The translations under genes were made by a program, and so were the position numbers. From JAHEYG01 sp040403535 (GTDB lineage Bacteria; Bacteroidota; Bacteroidia; B-17B0; Aurantibacillaceae): 46,074 bases of DNA. Where the stretch lies: positions 1 to 46,074 of the forward strand of contig JBBAKL010000020.1 of assembly GCA_040403535.1 (NCBI GenBank). Reading direction: 5' to 3'. Shown piece after piece: positions 32,478 through 40,637 of the stretch; position 1 is the stretch's first letter; every line of letters starts with the position of its first letter. The notes under the pieces were generated by a model. It saw nothing but the letters and a program-made list of their open reading frames with translations, was not told where the DNA came from and made no database searches.

Positions 32478-33916
32478 TAGCGTTGTAACTTACCGCTTCC
32501 GGTCATTGGTAAAGCATCCACAATTTTTATTCGCTGCGGAATTTTATAAGTAGACAACCGTTTACGGCAATAGGTGAGTACTTCTTCCACGTCAATTGTC
32601 ATTCCTTCATTTAACACCACTTCTGCTTGGATAATCTGTCCCATTAACGGATGAGGAACACCGGTTATACGCGCTAACTTTATTTCAGGCAATGTCTCTA
32701 AAATCCCTTCCACTTCCTCGGGAAATACTTTGTTACCGGAAACGTTTATCATAGATTTTTCACGGCCCTCTACTTTCACCAAACCATCCGTTGTTTTGGA
32801 AGCAAAATCGGCTGTTAAAAAATATCCTTTTTTTAAAACATCCTGCCGCAGGGTGGGAGGCGTTAGATATGCATCAAACATGCCCGGACCTTTAATGGCT
32901 AAACGTCCTACATGACCAGCCGGCAACGGCATATTATTATCGTCAAATATTTGCACATCAAAATCAGGCAGTGCGTAACCAACCGCTTCAGGATGTTCGG
33001 CTGATTTCTTATAGTTTATCATTGGTAATCCAATTTCAATAATTCCATAAGCCTGACTTACATCCAAATTAAAACGCTCTTTAAATGCTACACAAATATC
33101 CGTTGAAATAGCGGCAGATGTTGAAATTACCATCTTCAAACTATCCATTTTATCAGTATCGGTATTGCTGGCAAGTAAGCGGATTTGCATCGGGGATGCA
33201 TATAGCAATGTGCCCTTATGTTGGTTGGTTATATCGATAATGTTTTTAGGAAGAAAATCTTTTGCTATAGCTATAGCGGCGCCATAACGCACATAAAGTA
33301 AAATAGACACCACAAAGTGATACGCCATAGGTAATACCCACACGACAGTATCTCCAACCCCAAGGTTTAATACCTTATTAGCGGCCTGTACCCGATCGAG
33401 TGCTGATTGATGAGAAATAATAACGCCTTTCGATTTTCCGGTAGTTCCTGAAGTAAAACGTATAAATGCGGGATTAGCAACATGAGCGGCAAATGCCTCT
33501 GCTTTAGGAACGGAGGTAAATGCCAAGCGCATCTCTCCGATATTCATTGCAATAAAAATCGGTTCGCCCTCTACAGGATTTATTCCGCTTTTATCATCAA
33601 GCACCGCGTGTAATTTCGCTTCATTCAGAACTTCATCAATTTCACCCTTCTTTAATTGGTGCGACATGGGCATTACTGTGGCACCACAACCGATAACGGC
33701 AAATATGGCAGTAATGAAATTACGACTGTTTCTAGCCATAACGCCAACTCCCATACCTTTGATAATCCCTCGAGCTGAGAGTGTAATTCTTAATTCTTCT
33801 GCCTCCTGAAATAATTGTGCAAACGTTAACATTCCGTCCTCATCGTAGATGGCCGGAGCATCAGGCCATTTTAGTGCGGAATCCTGAAGTACTTTATACA
33901 CCAAGGTGTAGTTCAT
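32474..33916 (-). CDS. AMP-forming acyl-/aryl-acid ligase (stand-alone adenylation enzyme)
   Basis: A 480-residue ANL-superfamily enzyme that would activate a carboxylic acid as acyl-AMP and transfer it to CoA or, here probably, to the acyl carrier protein of the same operon. Motifs: FTSGTTGKSKG (~153-163, phosphate loop), QAYGIIEIGLP (A5), an F-D-x-x-L region, VEGREKSMINVSGNKVFPEEVE (hinge, A8) and Lys476 in GSGKLQRY (A10). It is shorter than most acyl-CoA synthetases and has no fused carrier domain. It is the last gene of the six-gene operon, 9 bases after the FAD oxidoreductase. The substrate cannot be read from sequence. Confidence 0.85.
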   Translation of the reverse strand: MNYTLVYKVLQDSALKWPDAPAIYDEDGMLTFAQLFQEAEELRITLSARGIIKGMGVGVMARNSRNFITAIFAVIGCGATVMPMSHQLKKGEIDEVLNEAKLHAVLDDKSGINPVEGEPIFIAMNIGEMRLAFTSVPKAEAFAAHVANPAFIRFTSGTTGKSKGVIISHQSALDRVQAANKVLNLGVGDTVVWVLPMAYHFVVSILLYVRYGAAIAIAKDFLPKNIIDITNQHKGTLLYASPMQIRLLASNTDTDKMDSLKMVISTSAAISTDICVAFKERFNLDVSQAYGIIEIGLPMINYKKSAEHPEAVGYALPDFDVQIFDDNNMPLPAGHVGRLAIKGPGMFDAYLTPPTLRQDVLKKGYFLTADFASKTTDGLVKVEGREKSMINVSGNKVFPEEVEGILETLPEIKLARITGVPHPLMGQIIQAEVVLNEGMTIDVEEVLTYCRKRLSTYKIPQRIKIVDALPMTGSGKLQRY

Positions 33917-33925
33917 TCCGCTAAT

Positions 33926-35170
33926 TTAAACAAAAAATTGTTTTTGCTGAATGTATTCAATGGCTTGTGAATAATCCGTTTTTGAACAATATGCCGACGC
34001 AAATATTCCCGCCGCAAATCCGGTTTGCAAGCAGGCTCCCATTACTCTGGCGCTGGCTATTGCCGAATCATCAGCCGAAATCACTCTTCCGGCAAAAAAC
34101 AAATTCGGGCTATGTTCTGAAAATAAACATTCAGCCGGAATCTGATAATAATCGTTTTCTGCAAAATACCGCATTCTTACTTTAACATCTTTACCCCACT
34201 CTTCAATTGGCCATGAGCCGTTGGCAATTGCTGATTTAAATTTCTTACAGGATATAACATCCGATTCACTTAAAGTATATTGGCCTAGTCCCCTTTTTCC
34301 AACGCGCAATCCCAATTCGGGAGCTATGCTTTTTAATTCTGCATGCTCAAATGCTGATACGTTTTTTTTCATGTAGCGAACAAATTCATGCACTCGTTCT
34401 CCCGCCAATTTTATTAAGGCTTCAATGTTACCGGATTTATAGGTAACCTCCATTGGAACATTTAATTTAAATGAAGCGCAGTCATTTTTAACCGAACCCT
34501 GTACTACAAATACTTTTTCAAAATCAACATCCACTTTATTTTGATTGACAGCATATCGCAGTTCTTTCATTAATAAAAACGTGAGGTTTGTTTCTGACAT
34601 TTCTTTTAATCCGCATAGATTAAAAACTTGAGAAGCTGTCTGATAATTAGTGCTGGATATCTGTGGGAAACCGACTAATTCCGACACGCAATTATCGCCC
34701 GAACAATCGATGATGGCTTTAAATGTAATGCGCTTTTTTTCGTTATTTACTTTTACAATTGCAGAATGTAAGATGTTATATGACTCTTCAATAAGTTCCA
34801 GTTGAGTGTTAAATAAAACAGTGATATTGTTTTTATTTAACAGTGTTTGACAAAGCTGCTTATAGTCATCAATGTGATATGGCAAGTAATGTAAACCTAA
34901 TGAATTGCTCAGTGGTTCAGTATTGGATTTAAGCGATAATTGTTCTGCAAAATATCGTGCAAATCCATTGGTGACGAATTCACTTTTTCCGGATTTAGAA
35001 TAAAGATATAATCCACAAATGGTGCCCACCTCAGCACCTGTAGCTTTACCACCTAGGTAAGTTAGTTTTTCTATAATTATTACATCATTGTTTTCGGAAG
35101 CTGAATAGGCGGCGGCAACTCCGGCCGATCCACCACCAACAATCAGAATATCTGTATTTAGTTCTTTCAA
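33926..35170 (-). CDS. FAD-dependent oxidoreductase
   Basis: A 414-residue flavoprotein of the FAD_oxidored type. The ADP-binding motif is DILIVGGGSAGVAAAYSAS (8-26) with IIIEKLTYLGGKAT following. The C-terminal motif LFFAGRVISADDSAIASARVMG is characteristic of this family. It would oxidise or reduce an intermediate, plausibly one tethered to the carrier protein. The start is TTG 35170, immediately after the TAA of the condensation-type gene and in the same frame (TAATTG). No other start lies near the Rossmann motif. Hence translation depends on re-initiation at the junction, or on stop read-through to a fused protein. Confidence 0.82.
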   Translation of the reverse strand: MKELNTDILIVGGGSAGVAAAYSASENNDVIIIEKLTYLGGKATGAEVGTICGLYLYSKSGKSEFVTNGFARYFAEQLSLKSNTEPLSNSLGLHYLPYHIDDYKQLCQTLLNKNNITVLFNTQLELIEESYNILHSAIVKVNNEKKRITFKAIIDCSGDNCVSELVGFPQISSTNYQTASQVFNLCGLKEMSETNLTFLLMKELRYAVNQNKVDVDFEKVFVVQGSVKNDCASFKLNVPMEVTYKSGNIEALIKLAGERVHEFVRYMKKNVSAFEHAELKSIAPELGLRVGKRGLGQYTLSESDVISCKKFKSAIANGSWPIEEWGKDVKVRMRYFAENDYYQIPAECLFSEHSPNLFFAGRVISADDSAIASARVMGACLQTGFAAGIFASAYCSKTDYSQAIEYIQQKQFFV

Positions 35171-36481
35171 TTAGTCTTTCTTCAACAACAATTGTTTTAT
35201 CGTTGACTCAATCAAATTTAATTCATTTTCACTAATACTGCCCACACAATATGCAATATTCATTTTTAAACAGCCTTTATACCGTAAAAATGAAAATGTA
35301 AGTCCTGGTGGAAAAATAAACGGAGGGATTACAACTATGTCGGTTGCTTCATTTTGTAAAAGCGATGTCATATCGTGAGTGCTTTCACCGGCTGAAGAGT
35401 ATAAAAAGCTGGATACAACTCCTTTTGATGAATAGGTGGTTAAAAAGCTATATAAACTCAATGGGATGTGGCGCATCATATTAAGTAATTTGCTGTACTT
35501 AGTAGGCAGTTCAATTTTTAATTGTTCCATCATTTGCTGATTAATGCAAGCAATGGTTTCTTTAATGCCTACCAAATTCTTTAACTCTAATCGGTAAAAT
35601 AAAAACGATATCGTATTGGTAACTATTGGACCATTACCGCCCCGTTTTCTGCCGTCGTATGGAATGGGTAGCCATATTGTACCCGGCTTACCTTGTAAAA
35701 TATTTAACTGATGAATGGATTGAGCACATACTGCCAGCTGAAAAAGATTAGCCCCAAAGCGAGCGCCATTCTTTTTTGCATTATTATCCATTAATGCCGT
35801 TTCAGTCTCGCTAAAATGAATTGTTTTTAAATTAAATTTTCTCCCATTAGCGCTTAATTGATTTGCAACTGTAGTAATTGGTCGAAAGGAAGATTCCTGA
35901 ACAAAATCCCGGACTTCATACATGTTTTTTATTGCATGGATTAATCCGGTTCTTTTTTCCGCTTTTGGAAACATGTCATTGATGGTTTCCTGATCAAATG
36001 CCGTATTACCATTCAAGTGGCGCATCAAATACCCGGATCCTCTTCCATCCATAATGATATGATGCCAAGAGATAACAAAAGCAATTTTACCCGATGGATA
36101 ATGAAGAACATCAAATTCCATCAGGCGCTGATTTAAACTAATATCCCGGTTTAATAGCTCAGATGGAATTATGTTTTCTTGGGCGCAATTGGTTTCATTA
36201 ATTACCGGTTGAATCCCTTTATTTACGTAGTGCCAATAGGGCTTTAAAAAAAATAAGCCTTGTACTAAGGTGATGTTATGTATCCAGTGAATTAATGGCG
36301 ATGCTTTTATTCTATCAATCAAAGGCGAAACAGCATTGTAATTATCAAAATAAAACACAATGCGTAATACATTGTGCCCGGCTTCGGCCTTACGGGCTTT
36401 ATGAGCCAGCATCAAATAAAAATTATCAGCACCCGTCAAATAGATTTTTTCTGGCAGTATTACAGGTGAAGCTTGGCCCAT
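35171..36481 (-). CDS. Condensation/acyltransferase-superfamily protein (HHxxxDG)
   Basis: A 436-residue protein of the chloramphenicol-acetyltransferase-like fold. The catalytic motif is SWHHIIMDGRGSG (His140, His141, Asp145, Gly146), as in NRPS condensation domains, PapA-type and wax-ester-synthase-like acyltransferases. A late VSSFLYSSAGESTHDMTS-like segment fits the second half of the fold. The enzyme would transfer an acyl group from the carrier protein to an amine or alcohol. It stands alone, without fused A or T domains. Neighbours are the carrier protein upstream and the FAD enzyme directly downstream in frame. The acceptor is unknown; a hydroxylated carotenoid is one untested idea, given crtZ next door. 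Confidence 0.8.
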   Translation of the reverse strand: MGQASPVILPEKIYLTGADNFYLMLAHKARKAEAGHNVLRIVFYFDNYNAVSPLIDRIKASPLIHWIHNITLVQGLFFLKPYWHYVNKGIQPVINETNCAQENIIPSELLNRDISLNQRLMEFDVLHYPSGKIAFVISWHHIIMDGRGSGYLMRHLNGNTAFDQETINDMFPKAEKRTGLIHAIKNMYEVRDFVQESSFRPITTVANQLSANGRKFNLKTIHFSETETALMDNNAKKNGARFGANLFQLAVCAQSIHQLNILQGKPGTIWLPIPYDGRKRGGNGPIVTNTISFLFYRLELKNLVGIKETIACINQQMMEQLKIELPTKYSKLLNMMRHIPLSLYSFLTTYSSKGVVSSFLYSSAGESTHDMTSLLQNEATDIVVIPPFIFPPGLTFSFLRYKGCLKMNIAYCVGSISENELNLIESTIKQLLLKKD

Positions 36482-36492
36482 TATTGTATTGA

Positions 36493-36738
36493 TTAATAAC
36501 TCAATCGGATTATTAATTGAGCGATGCAGGTTACAGATTTGAAATTATCGGGAATTAAATATTGATCGGGAATAATTAACCCATATTTCCTTTCAATAAA
36601 TAAAATTATCTCAACGATTGAGAAAGAATCAACACCAACATCACGTAAAACCATATCAGCTTTAAGGGAAACATTTTCTGCTAAAATATTTTTTTGCAGA
36701 AAATTGATAATATCGGCTTCAATCTGTTGAATGTTCAT
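36493..36738 (-). CDS. Stand-alone acyl carrier protein
   Basis: An 81-residue carrier protein. The phosphopantetheine attachment site is Ser38 in RDVGVDSFSIVEIILFIE, and the rest matches the four-helix ACP/PCP pattern (ERKYGLIIPDQY). It differs from housekeeping AcpP, which has DSLD. It sits between the ABC permease and the condensation-type gene and is probably the common platform for the ligase, condensation-type and FAD enzymes. No phosphopantetheinyl transferase is in the operon, so one encoded elsewhere must load it. Confidence 0.88.
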   Translation of the reverse strand: MNIQQIEADIINFLQKNILAENVSLKADMVLRDVGVDSFSIVEIILFIERKYGLIIPDQYLIPDNFKSVTCIAQLIIRLSY

Positions 36739-36744
36739 GCGCTT

Positions 36745-38031
36745 TTAAATTTTACGTTTAACTCGGTTAATTGCTGATGAAATGCCCATTGTAAAAATAA
36801 AAAACAGAATCAGTTTGGTTGCCGGCCATAAAATCCCCAGCGTATCAGATCCCCTCAAAAACAATTTATAAAACCCATCTAAAGCCCAATTAAGGGGCGA
36901 TAATACACTTATCTGACGCATCACTTCAGGCATAACATAGGTTGGCACCCATACGCCTCCTAAAGCCGACAATAAAAGAATAGACAATGACCCTAGTATG
37001 GCCCCTTGTTGTTCGCTGGAAGCCAAAGTGCCCACCATAACACCGTAACCAGTTGCAGCAAACGATGTGGCCATGGCTAAAACTAAAATAGCAAACATGC
37101 TATTCCCTAACTGCAAAACCGGCAATCCCAATAATGGCAAAATGTATAATCCTACTGAAAGCATCAGAACAAATTGAATCAGACAAACCACAACATAAAC
37201 TATTATTTTTCCGTTAACCAAAAGCAGATACGAACTCGGCATTGTATACAAACGGAAAATACTTCCTTCTTTTTTTTCCTTCATTAAGCTTCCCGCTAAA
37301 GGAATTACTATAAAAAACATAGCGAAGATGGTCCATGCCGGAACATTGTGCTGAACAGCATTAGGCAATATTTCTCCTATTAAATCGGAAGCATATACTT
37401 CTTTGTAATGAATAATCTGAGATTTTGAAAATGTGTTTTCGGGAGCTTTGGTTCCTTCCGGCATTATTTCTGCAATTTGTTCAGAAAATGTTTGGAACAT
37501 TATTTGTGTTTTTACTTCTGAAATGAATTCATGCAAATTACTTGTAACAGAACTTACAAATGATTTTTTAGCAACCGGATCGATGAATATTGAAATATTC
37601 ACCGAATCGGTTTTTGAATCAGCCGCAACAGAATCAAGAGCCATGGTTTCATTTACCAATTGGGTAACGTTTTTGCGTATGGCATTTGTGGCTCCTTTAG
37701 GAATCACTACCCCTACTAAAAACTTACCTTCTGAAACGGATTGATTTACCAGCTCAGCGGTGGCAGGCACGCCATTAATTGAATCACTTACATCGCAAAG
37801 TGAAGATTTTTTTAATCCTTTCTTAATATAAATCCCTAAAGTATCCTTATCGTCATCTACCAATACAATGGGTATACCTTTTTCGTTGATAGTTTTAAAT
37901 GCAGAATCCTGAATTAATGTCATAACAAAAATCAGAATCATAGGCATAATGAACAGTATAGACAATCCAACCTTATCTCTTATTAAGAGTAAAGTTTCTT
38001 TTCTTATTGCTGCCCATAACTTAAATAACAT
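36745..38031 (-). CDS. ABC-2 type transporter permease
   Basis: A 428-residue membrane protein. A first helix (~21-41) is followed by a large extracytoplasmic domain (~45-240, beta-rich, SVNISIFIDPVAKKSF), then five helices (~245-425), the arrangement of YhgE/NatB-like or DrrB-type ABC-2 permeases. Its start overlaps the stop of the ATPase gene by one base (TAATG), so the two form one exporter. Position in the biosynthetic operon suggests export of, or self-protection from, the operon's product. Substrate unknown. Confidence 0.88.
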   Translation of the reverse strand: MLFKLWAAIRKETLLLIRDKVGLSILFIMPMILIFVMTLIQDSAFKTINEKGIPIVLVDDDKDTLGIYIKKGLKKSSLCDVSDSINGVPATAELVNQSVSEGKFLVGVVIPKGATNAIRKNVTQLVNETMALDSVAADSKTDSVNISIFIDPVAKKSFVSSVTSNLHEFISEVKTQIMFQTFSEQIAEIMPEGTKAPENTFSKSQIIHYKEVYASDLIGEILPNAVQHNVPAWTIFAMFFIVIPLAGSLMKEKKEGSIFRLYTMPSSYLLLVNGKIIVYVVVCLIQFVLMLSVGLYILPLLGLPVLQLGNSMFAILVLAMATSFAATGYGVMVGTLASSEQQGAILGSLSILLLSALGGVWVPTYVMPEVMRQISVLSPLNWALDGFYKLFLRGSDTLGILWPATKLILFFIFTMGISSAINRVKRKI

Positions 38032-38783
38032 TAGTCTCGGAGTTTTCGTTTTGTCAGGTTAAGGAATACATCTTCAAGATCATTAGAACCGGGAGAGTTT
38101 GCAATTAATTGCTGGGGAGAGCCTTGTGTTAAGATGGTACCGTAATCAATAATAGCAATGTGGGTACAGAAATCCTGCGCCTCATCAAGATGATGCGATG
38201 TGTAAACTATAGTCATACCTAATTGATTTAATTCCTTTAAATGCTCAATAATCACATTTCGCGATTGCACATCTACGCCAACCGTTGGTTCATCTAAAAA
38301 TAAGATTTTAGGTTCATGCAATATACTTGCAATCAAATTTACACGACGTTTCATTCCGCCTGAGAATGTTTCAATTTTTTTATTGGCTGCTTTTGTTAAT
38401 CCTAATTTTTCGAGCCATAAATTAATTTTATCCTTCAACTCTTTTCCTTTTAGCCCATACATCGCTCCATAAAATTCCAAATTTTCTTTTGCGGTAAGGG
38501 TAGGATATAAAGCGATATCCTGAGGAACTACACCTACAATTTGTTTTATTTCTCCTAAATCACTTGTTAAATTTTTTCCATCAATGTTAACCGTGCCGCC
38601 CGATGGAGGAAACAAGCCGCAAAGTATTGAAATAATAGTTGTTTTTCCCGCACCGTTTGGCCCAAGTAAACCAAATACTTCATTTTTGTTTATAGAAAAG
38701 GAAACGCCTTTTACAGCCGGCTCCATAGCATCCTTAAACTCTTTGGTTAAATTTTCAATTATAACTATAGGTTGCTCCACCAT
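38031..38783 (-). CDS. ABC transporter ATP-binding protein
   Basis: A 250-residue ATPase. Walker A is GPNGAGKTT (41-49), the Q-loop is VPQDIALYPTLT, the signature is FSGGMKRRV, Walker B is ILFLDEPTVGVD and the switch His is in YTSHHLDEA. The class is that of DrrA/NatA-type exporters. It is the first gene of the six-gene minus-strand operon and is coupled to the permease. A TATATTTG element lies just upstream as probable promoter. Confidence 0.92.
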   Translation of the reverse strand: MVEQPIVIIENLTKEFKDAMEPAVKGVSFSINKNEVFGLLGPNGAGKTTIISILCGLFPPSGGTVNIDGKNLTSDLGEIKQIVGVVPQDIALYPTLTAKENLEFYGAMYGLKGKELKDKINLWLEKLGLTKAANKKIETFSGGMKRRVNLIASILHEPKILFLDEPTVGVDVQSRNVIIEHLKELNQLGMTIVYTSHHLDEAQDFCTHIAIIDYGTILTQGSPQQLIANSPGSNDLEDVFLNLTKRKLRD

Positions 38784-38798
38784 ATCTATTTAAGGCTG

Positions 38799-38806
38799 CA
38801 AATATA
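38799..38806 (-). promoter_or_regulatory. Candidate -7 promoter element for the six-gene operon
   Basis: On the minus strand this reads TATATTTG, an exact TAnnTTTG match 15 bases upstream of the ATP-binding gene start at 38783. The -33 box is not clear. Confidence 0.4.
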
Positions 38807-38990
38807 TAAAAATGAGACGTATAAGTTTAAGAAAAGCAGCATTATTTAGACCAGATTAATCATTAATAAGTACCAATAATAAGATAATAGTTTCATTGCT
38901 AAGGTATAAGCGAATGGAAATGCCTAAAGATGTAATGTCAAATACTAAAACGGAGAAGCTGAACTCGATATTCTGATTACCTTTGACCAC

Positions 38991-39692
38991 ATGAAAATTG
39001 ATAAATTCATAAGCCAGTCCGGCTATTGTTCACGCCGCAAAGCTTTTGCTTTTATTGAAGAAAAACGTGTAAAAATAAACGGTAAAACAGCCACATTTAG
39101 TACCAAAGTTGAGGAAAGCGATAAAATCACCATTGATGGCAATGAAGTAAAGGCCAAGCCTTTTGTACCTGTTTATTTAGCCTATCATAAGCCTAAAGGC
39201 ATTATCTGTACAACTGAAAAAATAGAAGGTAACATTATTGATGCAATCAATTATCCTGAAAAAATATACCCGGTTGGCCGATTGGACAAAGATTCGGAGG
39301 GTTTAATCTTAATGACGAACCATGGTGAAATCATAAACAAAATCACTCACGCCGAAAAAGGACACGAGAAAGAATATATTGTAACTCTTAATTTGCCGGT
39401 ACGTAAAAAATTTCTGGATGAAATTTCTCAGGGCATAGAAATACTTGGACAAACAACGAAACCCTGTAAAGTGAGTGTGGTGCCCAACACAAAAAGACTG
39501 TTTAAAATCATTTTAACTCAAGGACTAAATCGACAGATAAGAAGAATGTGTAACGCATACGATTATCAGGTAATTAAATTACAGCGTGTTCGTGTAATGA
39601 ATATTGAATTAGGGGCATTAAAACCCGGTGAGTGGCGTCCTTTGTCACAATTAGAATTAGAAGAGTTGTTTGAACAGTTGAAAGATTATTAA
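38991..39692 (+). CDS. RluF-type 23S rRNA pseudouridine synthase
   Basis: A 233-residue RNA-modifying enzyme of the RsuA/RluB/E/F family. An N-terminal S4 domain (DKFISQSGYCSRRKAFAFIE, ~4-23) precedes the catalytic domain, with Asp99 in GRLDKDSEGLILMTN, then EKEYIVTL and LTQGLNRQIRRMC. The QGLNRQIRRMC signature is closest to RluF, which in E. coli modifies U2604 of 23S rRNA. A promoter-like TACCTTTG (38978-38985) lies 5 bases before the ATG, which would make the mRNA almost leaderless, so it may be coincidental. Confidence 0.88.
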   Translation: MKIDKFISQSGYCSRRKAFAFIEEKRVKINGKTATFSTKVEESDKITIDGNEVKAKPFVPVYLAYHKPKGIICTTEKIEGNIIDAINYPEKIYPVGRLDKDSEGLILMTNHGEIINKITHAEKGHEKEYIVTLNLPVRKKFLDEISQGIEILGQTTKPCKVSVVPNTKRLFKIILTQGLNRQIRRMCNAYDYQVIKLQRVRVMNIELGALKPGEWRPLSQLELEELFEQLKDY

Positions 39693-39804
39693 ACCTTCTT
39701 ATTTAAGTAAAAGACTTGATTTTAATCAATTTTTTTTTCTGCTTTTTATCATGTTTTTTAAATAAAATTTAACTGACATTTATAACAGTTAAACTTATTA
39801 AGTC

Positions 39805-40227
39805 ATGAAAGCAAACAATAAAATAGCTGTATGGATGAATTATCAGCAGGCTGAATTTATCACACACGAACCTTTAAACGAGCACATACAAACCATCTTT
39901 TCGGAACACGATAAAATGCCAAGAGAAGACGGACAAGGCGCAGATGGTACTCGCTGGGATAAACACAGTTCCAGTAACGAATACCACAAAAACTTAAAAG
40001 AGACTGAACAACTTAAACGTTATTACGACACACTTACTAAGTTGTTATCAGAATATGATGAAATTTTGCTGTTTGGTCCAACTAAAGCGAAAGTTGAATT
40101 GAATAATCATTTAAAAGGCATTAAATCATTTTCAAACAAAGCAATTTTTGTTGAATCAACCGACAACATGACGGATAACCAAAAACTGGCCTTTGCCAGG
40201 GAGTTCTTTAGCTTGAAAGTAAAATAA
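39805..40227 (+). CDS. Unrecognised small cytoplasmic protein
   Basis: A 140-residue protein without signal peptide. The N-terminal strand (KIAVWMNYQQAEFITHE), the helix ending YYDTLTKLLSEYDEILLFGPTKAK and the final AFAREFF look vaguely like the peptide-release-factor-like (eRF1/baeRF) fold. This resemblance is weak and by memory. A charged middle segment (MPREDGQGADGTRWDKHSSS) is probably a loop. A bidirectional terminator separates it from the RidA gene. No function is proposed. Confidence 0.65.
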   Translation: MKANNKIAVWMNYQQAEFITHEPLNEHIQTIFSEHDKMPREDGQGADGTRWDKHSSSNEYHKNLKETEQLKRYYDTLTKLLSEYDEILLFGPTKAKVELNNHLKGIKSFSNKAIFVESTDNMTDNQKLAFAREFFSLKVK

Positions 40228-40246
40228 AAAAGCCATTAAGGCTTTT
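40228..40246. terminator. Bidirectional terminator between convergent genes
   Basis: AAAAAGCC-ATTA-GGCTTTTTT forms a short hairpin with A/T-rich flanks on both sides. It fills the whole gap between the 39805 gene and the convergent RidA gene. Confidence 0.85.
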
Positions 40247-40633
40247 TTATTTTTGAGCAATAACCGAAATTTCAACGTTTACATCAAGTGGCAATCTGCT
40301 CACTTGAACCGTTTCACGTGCCGGATAATTTCCTGTAAAATAGGAACCATATGCTTCATTAACCTTAGAGAAATTATTCATGTCGGTTAAGAAGATGGTG
40401 GTTTTAACTACGTTTGTAAAGTCCATCCCTGCATCCGCCAAAATAGCCTTTACGTTTCCCATCACTTTGTGCGTTTCGTTTGTGATATTGTCTAATACCA
40501 ATTCCCCCGTTTGTGCATCCTTTGCTACTTGTCCGGAAACAAACAATAATTGTCCTTGTGCAGGCACTAAATTAGCATGACTGTAAGGTCCGATTGGCGC
40601 AGGAGCACCTGCAGATGTGATAACTTTTTTCAT
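40247..40633 (-). CDS. RidA family imine/enamine deaminase
   Basis: A 128-residue RidA/YjgF protein, which hydrolyses reactive imines and enamines released by PLP enzymes. Family motifs are present: APAPIGPYSHANLV, LFVSGQVAKDAQTGE, VVKTTIFLTDMNNF and an ARETVQVSRLP segment carrying the key Arg. It is the last gene of an operon with two class V aminotransferase-fold genes and starts 4 bases after the nearer one, which fits clearing 2-aminoacrylate-type by-products of those enzymes. Confidence 0.93.
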   Translation of the reverse strand: MKKVITSAGAPAPIGPYSHANLVPAQGQLLFVSGQVAKDAQTGELVLDNITNETHKVMGNVKAILADAGMDFTNVVKTTIFLTDMNNFSKVNEAYGSYFTGNYPARETVQVSRLPLDVNVEISVIAQK

Positions 40634-40637
40634 GATT

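Noticed and set aside
38978..38985. TACCTTTG as promoter of the RluF-type gene
   Set aside because: It matches TAnnTTTG but sits only 5 bases before the ATG with no -33 box, so it is not listed as a feature.
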